Assembly (NCBI GenBank): GCA_937880835.1
Contig: CALGRN010000151.1
Location: 1 to 5,155, forward strand
Length of the DNA: 5,155 nucleotides
From: an uncultured Prevotella sp.
Lineage (GTDB): Bacteria > Bacteroidota > Bacteroidia > Bacteroidales > Bacteroidaceae
Reading direction: 5' to 3'
This document shows, in pieces, positions 1 through 5,155 of this stretch (position 1 is its first letter; each line of letters opens with the position of its first letter). The translations under genes and the position numbers were made by a program. The notes beneath the pieces were generated by a model that worked only from the letters and a program-made list of their open reading frames with translations, was not told where the DNA came from and ran no database searches.

Positions 1-4
1 CTGT

Positions 5-35
5 ATTAATTCGAGTTTTAGAAACTCGAATTAAT
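5..35. repeat. Perfect 14-bp inverted repeat with 3-nt loop
   Basis: The arm at 5-18 (attaattcgagttt) is exactly complementary to 22-35, leaving a TAG loop at 19-21. It would form a stable hairpin in RNA from either strand. No T-run follows on either strand, so it is not a textbook intrinsic terminator. It may still be the 3' hairpin of a gene lying left of the window, or a protein-binding palindrome. Confidence 0.6.
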
Positions 36-196
36 TGATAATTTAAAGCGACAAACAACTCCGTTATTCATCATAATTATCGAACGAAGTAAATTCATCG
101 AACTCACGTTATTTAAAAAATTGCTCTATTTGTATCTGTTAAACTATTTTCTTAGGAAACCTGAAAAAGTAAACGAAACTCAACTATCTGTTTCTG

Positions 197-226
197 TCAT
201 AGATAGCCATAGATAGTCGTAGATGT
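197..226. repeat. Three tandem 10-bp repeats upstream of the promoter
   Basis: The units are tcatagatag (197-206), ccatagatag (207-216) and the diverged tcgtagatgt (217-226). An inverted copy of the core, ctatct, lies at 184-189. The period of one helical turn and the position, about 65-95 bp upstream of the predicted transcription start, fit a site for a cooperatively binding activator or repressor. That role is inferred from geometry only; I recognise no regulator consensus. Confidence 0.5.
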
Positions 227-238
227 TAAAAATCTGCA

Positions 239-250
239 CATATATATATG
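239..250. promoter_or_regulatory. 12-bp palindrome abutting the -33 element
   Basis: The sequence catatatatatg is its own reverse complement and ends 3 bp before the -33 TTTG. It could be an operator half-turn from RNA polymerase or simply flexible AT-rich DNA acting like an UP element. Alternating TA tracts are common in DNA this AT-rich, so the regulatory reading is weak. Confidence 0.3.
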
Positions 251-253
251 AGA

Positions 254-286
254 TTTGCTATTTATAAAAAATATTTTATATCTTTG
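254..286 (+). promoter_or_regulatory. Bacteroidetes housekeeping promoter (-33 TTTG / -7 TAnnTTTG)
   Basis: TTTG at 254-257 is separated by 21 nt from TATCTTTG at 279-286. This matches the known consensus for the primary sigma factor of Bacteroidetes (TTTG, 19-21 nt, TAnnTTTG) at every defined base. Transcription would start near 291-296 and run toward the adhesin gene, whose ATG is at 627. I see no equally good promoter closer to that ATG. A 7-bp inverted repeat (tataaaa at 263-269, ttttata at 274-280) lies in the spacer and overlaps the -7 element. Confidence 0.75.
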
Positions 287-319
287 CCCTCACAAATAAT
301 GATGATTTTACATCAATAT

Positions 320-346
320 TTAGAAAACATTATTATTGTTTTCTAA
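320..346 (+). other. Stem-loop in the 5' leader
   Basis: Positions 320-329 (ttagaaaaca) pair perfectly with 337-346, leaving a 7-nt loop. The hairpin would sit about 25-30 nt from the predicted RNA 5' end and is followed by a purine-rich tract at 351-400. No T-run follows directly, so it is not a terminator. It could protect the transcript from decay or form part of a structured leader. I do not recognise a riboswitch class. Confidence 0.4.
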
Positions 347-437
347 TTACAAGGGTAGAAAGAAACGAAGGAAATAAAACCTTATGAGAGTATAAAGAAA
401 GTCCCATGATGATTAAAAATAATTGTATTCTGTTTTT

Positions 438-524
438 ATGAGAAAAATGCTAATTTTACAAATAGGAGTATTATCCTTATTTGAAATCAGCCATGCTTTA
501 TATATACCGAATTGCCAAAAATAA
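438..524 (+). CDS. Doubtful 28-residue signal-peptide-like small ORF
   Basis: An ATG at 438 opens 28 codons ending in TAA at 522-524. The product begins with a basic n-region and a hydrophobic stretch (MRKMLILQIGVLSLF), followed by a Ser-His-Ala site and a short polar end (IPNCQK). That is the layout of a Sec signal peptide with almost nothing behind it. It lies inside the apparent leader of the adhesin gene, downstream of the 254-286 promoter, with no recognisable ribosome binding site. It could be a small secreted peptide, a leader ORF that influences downstream translation, the decayed start of a lost gene, or chance. Chance is quite possible at this length. Confidence 0.2.
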   Translation: MRKMLILQIGVLSLFEISHALYIPNCQK

Positions 525-626
525 GCTACATGTATGGCTTTGTTGGGCATCAATCTCTTTGTTGTTTAATTTTTATATGAATTCTATTGATATATTTTTT
601 AATTAATTATTAATCATTTATTTTTT

Positions 627-3554
627 ATGAATTTTAGATCGACAATTTTGTTTTTCTTATTGTTTTTCTCATTGGCATGCAAAGCTGCTGTTTATGAGAA
701 AGCGTATGGTGTGAGAGTCTATGATGATGTGGGGTCGAAGAATGCCATTGTTTCGTTTTATACGGACAATCCGTCCTATATAATGGATGAAATAAATCTT
801 GACGGTTTGATTGTTCGTGCTGCAGCCTATGCCGACGGGGCATACTATCTGATGGTAGCACCCACTTTTACATGCGACTCACTGGTAAAAGTTGACATGA
901 CAACAGGACTGCGAGAGACCATTGCGGTTTATGAGTTGAAAAAAGACTTGGCAGTCAGGCTTATAGTGACCGATATGACCTATGATGTCACGACGTCAAA
1001 ACTATACGCTTTGGCAGTGGATGTGAACGAAATAAACATGCAAGATCCGAATGCTGAAATCAACTTGAATCTCTACACAATCGATCCAACGACAGGTGAA
1101 GCCGTTTATGTAGGAGGACAGCCTTCCATAAACTTGGTCACAATCGCAGCCAATTCCGAAGGATACCTATATGGCGTGGATGTCAACGGCACGCTGTGGT
1201 CTATCAACAAGCGGAACGGCAAACCGGAAGAGGAACTGTCTATGGCTGATGTTGAAGCATCCTCACTGCAATCGGCAGATTTCAGCGAACGAGACGGCAG
1301 CATGTATTGGACTCGTTTCAACGGTATAGGCAATTCGGAACTTTGGAAGTTCACTTTTGGCGATGACGAGATCACGCCTTCTTTAATCGGAGCGTTGGCT
1401 AAAGGAACAGAAGTCATAGGTCTGCACATTGACTCAAATGCAGAATCTCCATCAACGCCGGCAGAACCGACGGACTTTAAAGCAGTAGCCGGTGTCAATG
1501 GTGAACTGAAAGCCACTTTGTCTTGGAAAAATCCTCAGGTGAACCAACGCAATGAAGTATTGCAGGGAACTTTGAAAGCCAAGATATATCGCAACGGTGA
1601 AGCTGTGGGTAATTTAGACGGTGTGACAGCCGGACAGGTGTCCGAGTGGACAGACAATACTCCCACCAACGGGATGGCTCTCTATCAGGTATCTGTAATC
1701 AATAGTGATGGAGAGGGAAAGAAAGCAACTGCTTCCGAAATATTCGTCGGTGAAGACGCATTGGGCTACGTGACGGAACTCAAGGCACAACGGCAGAATG
1801 GAGACATCTCCCTTAGTTGGAGTAAGCCTACCAAAGGACGTCATGGAGGATGGATAGGAAATAGTGCTATCACCTACAAGATTGTGCGTCTGACAGACAG
1901 TCTCGTTGTAGCGGAATCCACAGGAGATACACGAGTTTTGGACACAAACATTATCATTCAGGATGGTTACTCCTACACCGTAACTGCTTATAACGCTGCC
2001 GGTGAAGGACTTTCTACCACGAGCAATACCGTTGTTACCGGTCCGGCAGCAACAGTCCCCTATCGCTGCGACTTCAGCACAGACTATCAGACCCGTCTAT
2101 GGACGATAGTTGACGCAGACGGTGATGGTGAGACATGGTATCGCGATCACAACTATGCCGGTACTTCCGACTGGTTCATGAAATATATGTCACAGAGTTT
2201 ACTTGATCCGGCAGTAGAGAACAACGATTGGCTTTTGTCTGCACCAATCCGATTGGAAGCTGGAAAATACTACACGCTTAGCTACTCAATCCGACTGATG
2301 AGCCAAAGCGGTCTTTTCCCTGCAAATTACTCGGTGACTTTGGGAACGGACAACACTGTGGAGGCACAGAATAAAGTATTGGCACAGATTGATGGTGAGG
2401 AAAACATGATGCAGTTTGCCAATCATCAGGTAGCCGTTCAGGTGGATGCTGATGGTGAATACACTTTGGGATTCCAACTTAGAAATCGTGTTCCGGCACA
2501 GATCACGAATATCGAACTTACAGAAGCAAATGGAATTGAGCTCGCTCTCTCCACATTGGACGGAAACAGAGTACCCATGTTGGGAGAGACCTCTTCATAT
2601 AAGGTGACTGTAACAAACAAAGGCGGACAGGAAGTGAGTGCATACACCTTATCTCTCGTGGATGAAAATGGTAATATTCTCGCAGAAAAGGAGGTTAAGA
2701 CACCTATTGCTTCCAAAGCTACAAATGAAGAAACAATTGAGTGGACACATGAGGAAAAAGGAACAAAGATGTTGTCCTGCAAGGTTACTGTGAATGGAGA
2801 CGTGGATGCTTCTAACAATGTGAGTGACACAATCAAAGTGACTGTGACAAATTCGGGCGTATGGAAAACCGTAGGAACGGGTACAAACACTTCCTACAAC
2901 TCTCCGTTCGGCTGCTATTCTGAATACACGGCTGCCCAGACGCTCTATCGTAAGGATGTACTCGATATGGAAAAGGGACAGAAAATCGAAGCTGTGATTT
3001 ATCCATATGACAAGGGTGCAGGTACAAATATCACAGAATACGATCTTCCCGTCAAAGTAATGGTTGCTCAGACAGACAATGAAAATCTTAACGAGGCTTT
3101 GGGCAAGGAAACTTTTGTCACCGTATATGAAGGTACAACCTATCTATCACCGGACAGAAAGCAGACAGAGATAGTCTTCGATACCCCCATTGATTACAAC
3201 GGAGGCAACCTATGCATCATGACCATCAACACCAATGGAAAGAAAGTGCCGGGCTACGTATTCCTTTGCACCAAGACTCCCAACCAGTCTTCTACCCAAT
3301 ATTATCAAGGAACTACTGCTTTTGATTGGAGTCAATCCATGAAATCAGATAAAATATATGCCAACGCTTCTTTCTTAGTTACTGGTTCTTCCACAAATAT
3401 GATTATTGCTAAGGAGAATGAAGATTCCGATGTAGTGGATGTTTATAGTATCACTGGTCAGTTGATTAGAAAGGATGTTATTATGAGCAAAGCCACCAAC
3501 TTGTTGCCTGCCGGAATATACATAGTAGGTAATAAAAAGATCGTTGTAAGATAG
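627..3554 (+). CDS. Multidomain adhesin-like protein, cleaved-adhesin and FN3 domains, T9SS-sorted
   Basis: This 975-residue protein is predicted to be exported and anchored or released through the type IX secretion system. Seen in order: signal peptide at 1-20 (hydrophobic 7-17, likely cleaved after CKA); beta-propeller-like repeats at 22-268 with segments such as KVDMTTG and LYTIDPTTG; FN3-like domains at about 279-375 and 380-472; a jelly-roll 'cleaved adhesin' domain at 478-635 with WTIVDADGDGETW (492-504) and NNDWLLSAP (532-540), patterns I know from gingipain/HagA adhesin domains; a CARDB-like Ig fold at about 637-742; a beta-sandwich of unknown role at 745-919; and a sorting tail at 930-975 (VDVYSITGQLI, GIYIV, terminal KIVVR). 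No protease motif is evident, so binding to host protein, glycan or another cell is the likely role. The ATG at 627 is chosen because it supplies the signal peptide. Cys18 follows SLA, a poor lipobox, so a lipoprotein is less likely. The gene is monocistronic, with a promoter at 254-286 and a terminator at 3590-3655. Exact ligand is unknown. Confidence 0.85.
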   Translation: MNFRSTILFFLLFFSLACKAAVYEKAYGVRVYDDVGSKNAIVSFYTDNPSYIMDEINLDGLIVRAAAYADGAYYLMVAPTFTCDSLVKVDMTTGLRETIAVYELKKDLAVRLIVTDMTYDVTTSKLYALAVDVNEINMQDPNAEINLNLYTIDPTTGEAVYVGGQPSINLVTIAANSEGYLYGVDVNGTLWSINKRNGKPEEELSMADVEASSLQSADFSERDGSMYWTRFNGIGNSELWKFTFGDDEITPSLIGALAKGTEVIGLHIDSNAESPSTPAEPTDFKAVAGVNGELKATLSWKNPQVNQRNEVLQGTLKAKIYRNGEAVGNLDGVTAGQVSEWTDNTPTNGMALYQVSVINSDGEGKKATASEIFVGEDALGYVTELKAQRQNGDISLSWSKPTKGRHGGWIGNSAITYKIVRLTDSLVVAESTGDTRVLDTNIIIQDGYSYTVTAYNAAGEGLSTTSNTVVTGPAATVPYRCDFSTDYQTRLWTIVDADGDGETWYRDHNYAGTSDWFMKYMSQSLLDPAVENNDWLLSAPIRLEAGKYYTLSYSIRLMSQSGLFPANYSVTLGTDNTVEAQNKVLAQIDGEENMMQFANHQVAVQVDADGEYTLGFQLRNRVPAQITNIELTEANGIELALSTLDGNRVPMLGETSSYKVTVTNKGGQEVSAYTLSLVDENGNILAEKEVKTPIASKATNEETIEWTHEEKGTKMLSCKVTVNGDVDASNNVSDTIKVTVTNSGVWKTVGTGTNTSYNSPFGCYSEYTAAQTLYRKDVLDMEKGQKIEAVIYPYDKGAGTNITEYDLPVKVMVAQTDNENLNEALGKETFVTVYEGTTYLSPDRKQTEIVFDTPIDYNGGNLCIMTINTNGKKVPGYVFLCTKTPNQSSTQYYQGTTAFDWSQSMKSDKIYANASFLVTGSSTNMIIAKENEDSDVVDVYSITGQLIRKDVIMSKATNLLPAGIYIVGNKKIVVR

Positions 3555-3589
3555 TTTTATTCTTAAACTTTTGAGAAATCATTATCAAT

Positions 3590-3655
3590 AAGTCTGTCCT
3601 CCATGTTCAGAAGTCCAAATAAATGGATGGCTACACACGAAGGACAGACTTTTTT
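3590..3655 (+). terminator. Intrinsic terminator of the adhesin gene
   Basis: An 11-bp perfect stem (aagtctgtcct at 3590-3600 with 3641-3651) is followed by an uninterrupted run of T from 3650 to 3655 on the plus strand, 35 nt after the adhesin stop codon. The 40-nt loop can fold further (ccat 3601-3604 with atgg 3627-3630; cca 3615-3617 with tgg 3624-3626). The minus strand has no T-run after the hairpin, so it acts in one direction. Confidence 0.8.
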
Positions 3656-3816
3656 GTACCTTTTTCGATATGTTATTAAATTCCTTATAAATATATTAAG
3701 AAGATGAACGGAAATAATCGTCAGATTTAATTCATTTCCAAATAACATGGGTTTTATATACCAAGCAAAGAATTGATACATAAAAATTATATTTGAGAAT
3801 GAATTCATCGTATAAT

Positions 3817-3854
3817 AAAAATCGGGTGCATCAAAATTGATACACCCGATTTTT
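3817..3854 (-). terminator. Bidirectional intrinsic terminator after rpoC
   Basis: Twelve base pairs (aaaaatcgggtg at 3817-3828 with 3843-3854), one C-A mismatch, then a further four pairs close a short AT loop. The outer A/T arms give a five-base T-run on both strands, so it can stop transcripts from either side. It begins 48 nt past the rpoC stop codon, and its GC core (cgggtg/cacccg) stands out in AT-rich surroundings. Its main role is likely ending the rpoB-rpoC transcript; it would also catch read-through from the adhesin gene. Confidence 0.88.
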
Positions 3855-3902
3855 GATTTACTCTAACAAGAATATACATCTTGTCATAATTATGCATTAC
3901 GT

Positions 3903-5155
3903 TTATTGTTCTGCAACATCTTCTTTGGACAGCTCCACAATGTTCCTTTTGTTAGCCTCAATGCGCTCATATTCTTCCATAGAACCGACAATCAGCTTAT
4001 CCCATTTGCGAAGACCTGTTCCCGCAGGTATAAGATGTCCGCATATAACGTTTTCTTTCATACCCTCCAAGCGGTCAATCTTTCCACGTATTGCCGCCTC
4101 GTTGAGAACTTTCGTTGTCTCTTGGAATGACGCTGCACTCATAAAGCTCTTCGTTTGCAACGCAGCACGTGTGATACCTTGCAATATCTGTGTTGAAGTA
4201 GCAGGAACTGCATCACGCACCTGAACAGTCTTTAAGTCGCGACGTTTTAGCAGTGAATTTTCATCACGCAACTTACGTGCCGTAACTATCTGTCCGCGCT
4301 TCATATTCTCACTGTCGCCGGCATCTATGACAACTTTCTTTCCCCATATACGATCGTTCTCTTCTGAGAAATCAAGTTTGTCAACAAGTTCTTGTTCAAG
4401 GAAAGTAGTGTCGCCCGGATCATTAATCTGAACCTTGCGCATCATCTGTCTGACGATAATCTCGAAATGTTTGTCGTTTATCTTCACACCTTGCAGACGA
4501 TAAACATCCTGCACTTCATTTACGATATATTCCTGAACAGCCGTAGGACCTTTAATGGCAAGAATGTCTCCCGGCGTAACAACACCATCGGAAAGCGGAG
4601 TTCCTGCACGTACGGCATCATGCTCCTGAACAAGTATTTGCTTAGAAAGGCTTACAAGATATTTCTTCTGATCGCCGGTCTTGGATGTTACGATAATCTC
4701 GCGGTTACCACGCTTTACTTTACCCATCGTTACCTCACCATCGATTTCTGAAACGACTGCGGGATTTGAAGGATTACGAGCTTCAAACAACTCTGTAACT
4801 CGTGGGAGACCTCCCGTAATGTCACCTGCACCACCAACGGCACGCGGTATCTTTACAAGAGTCTGACCAGTACGTATCGCAGCTCCGTCTTCAACAACCA
4901 CGTGACCACCTACCGGGAAGTTGTATGTTCCTACAATCTCACCGTCAGCATCAATTACATTACATGTCGGAACTCGTGAACGGTCTTTTGCATCAGTGAT
5001 GATCTTCTCAGTCAAACCGGTAGTATCATCGGTCTCGGCACGATATGTGATGCCTTCTATAACATCGTTAAACTTCAACGTACCGGCGTATTCTGAAACA
5101 ATCACTGCGTTGAACGGATCCAATTTGGCAATCAACTGTCCTTTCTTAACAACAT
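3903..5155 (-). CDS. rpoC: DNA-directed RNA polymerase subunit beta-prime, C-terminal part
   Basis: The visible 416 codons are the C-terminal third of beta-prime, a catalytic subunit of RNA polymerase. The frame stays open through position 5155, so the start lies outside the window; the TTG at 5135 is internal. In reading order: the tail of the lineage-specific SBHM insertion (5155 to about 4830); the C-terminal arm of the trigger loop, DITGGLPRVTELFEAR (4823-4776), which contacts incoming NTP during catalysis; the near-invariant block from EYIVNEVQDVYRLQG to VRQMMRK (4532-4434); and the conserved end blocks SFMSAASFQETTKVL and ENVICGHLIPAGTG, which lie near the omega subunit. Compared with E. 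coli (from memory), the segment between VRQMMRK and ILQGITRAAL is several tens of residues longer, as in Bacteroides. The stop is TAA at 3905-3903, followed by a terminator. No frameshift is seen. rpoB normally lies upstream in the same operon. Confidence 0.97.
   Translation of the reverse strand, partial: VVKKGQLIAKLDPFNAVIVSEYAGTLKFNDVIEGITYRAETDDTTGLTEKIITDAKDRSRVPTCNVIDADGEIVGTYNFPVGGHVVVEDGAAIRTGQTLVKIPRAVGGAGDITGGLPRVTELFEARNPSNPAVVSEIDGEVTMGKVKRGNREIIVTSKTGDQKKYLVSLSKQILVQEHDAVRAGTPLSDGVVTPGDILAIKGPTAVQEYIVNEVQDVYRLQGVKINDKHFEIIVRQMMRKVQINDPGDTTFLEQELVDKLDFSEENDRIWGKKVVIDAGDSENMKRGQIVTARKLRDENSLLKRRDLKTVQVRDAVPATSTQILQGITRAALQTKSFMSAASFQETTKVLNEAAIRGKIDRLEGMKENVICGHLIPAGTGLRKWDKLIVGSMEEYERIEANKRNIVELSKEDVAEQ

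Larger units (their letters stand above)
1..626. other. AT-rich non-coding region upstream of the adhesin gene
   Basis: No ORF of ordinary gene length is open here on either strand, and base composition is visibly more AT-rich than either neighbouring gene. The block holds a perfect hairpin at 5-35, three tandem 10-bp repeats at 197-226, a 12-bp palindrome at 239-250, a strong Bacteroidetes-type promoter at 254-286, and an apparent leader from about 291 to 626 with a stem-loop at 320-346 and a doubtful 28-codon ORF at 438-524. Positions 36-196 and 540-626 show nothing I can name beyond A/T runs. The A/T-rich stretch just before the ATG at 627 has no Shine-Dalgarno, as is normal in Bacteroidetes. 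Confidence 0.8.
3555..3902. other. Convergent intergenic region with two terminators
   Basis: The 348 bp between the two convergent genes hold an intrinsic terminator for the adhesin gene (3590-3655) and a second, bidirectional one near the end of rpoC (3817-3854). The roughly 160 bp between them are AT-rich and show no promoter, RNA gene or credible coding sequence. An 81-codon frame on the minus strand (3808 to 3563) runs through the first terminator and is judged spurious. Confidence 0.75.

Noticed and set aside
254..286. Invertible (phase-variable) promoter
   Set aside because: Surface genes in Bacteroidales often have these, so I looked for inverted repeats flanking the promoter; no convincing pair of long arms is present on both sides.
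299..346. 15-codon ORF (MMILHQYLENIIIVF) right after the predicted transcription start
   Set aside because: It would have almost no leader for ribosome binding, and it overlaps the 320-346 stem-loop, which explains the sequence better.
396..405. aagaaagtcc resembles the GAGGAAAGTCC motif of RNase P RNA
   Set aside because: The surrounding sequence lacks the other conserved RNase P elements and the AT-rich context does not fold like that RNA; the match is short.
516..523. Minus-strand -7 box (TATTTTTG)
   Set aside because: No TTTG lies at the required spacing upstream on that strand and no minus-strand gene follows in the window.
539..574. Possible second promoter closer to the ATG (TTTG at 539-542, TAATTTTT at 567-574)
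   Set aside because: The spacer is 24 nt rather than 19-21 and the -7 box lacks the final G; TTTG at 558-561 has no matching -7 either.
669..692. Lipoprotein signal around Cys18 of the adhesin
   Set aside because: The residues before the cysteine are S-L-A rather than L at -3, and the T9SS tail fits a type I signal peptide better; not fully excluded.
1106..2890. Antisense ORFs inside the adhesin gene
   Set aside because: They are low-complexity shadows of the coding strand with no start signals or recognisable domains.
3563..3808. 81-codon minus-strand frame downstream of rpoC
   Set aside because: It runs through the adhesin gene's terminator hairpin, follows directly after the rpoC terminator, has no promoter of the Bacteroidetes type upstream, and its translation resembles no family I know.
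3853..4866. Plus-strand ORFs opposite rpoC
   Set aside because: They lie entirely or mostly antisense to highly conserved rpoC coding sequence.

Overview
The window looks like a chromosomal segment from a Bacteroidales bacterium, most likely Prevotella or a close relative. Three things point there. The RpoC C-terminus matches my memory of Bacteroides/Prevotella beta-prime. The large secreted protein ends in a type IX secretion (T9SS) sorting tail. A near-perfect Bacteroidetes-type promoter (TTTG, 21 nt, TATCTTTG) lies upstream of it. Genus-level assignment is inference.

Layout: positions 1-626 are a very AT-rich non-coding block. It holds a 14-bp hairpin at the left edge, three tandem 10-bp repeats, a 12-bp palindrome, the promoter, and about 330 nt of apparent 5' leader. 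The leader contains a 10-bp stem-loop and a doubtful 28-codon ORF. Positions 627-3554 (+) encode one 975-residue exported, multidomain adhesin-like protein: signal peptide, beta-propeller-like region, two fibronectin type III-like domains, a gingipain-type cleaved-adhesin/jelly-roll domain with a DADGDG calcium motif, a CARDB-like domain, a further beta-sandwich of unknown function, and a short T9SS type A tail. Positions 3555-3902 are a convergent intergenic region with two intrinsic terminators and nothing else I can support. Positions 3903-5155 (-) are the 3' third of rpoC, cut by the window edge.

The two genes converge and are not functionally linked: rpoC is core transcription machinery, and the large gene is an accessory surface or secreted protein with its own promoter and terminator. 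I see no CRISPR array, tRNA, rRNA, insertion sequence or multi-gene defence system. The parts most worth a second look are the control region and long leader of the adhesin gene, and the adhesin's protease-less, gingipain-like architecture.
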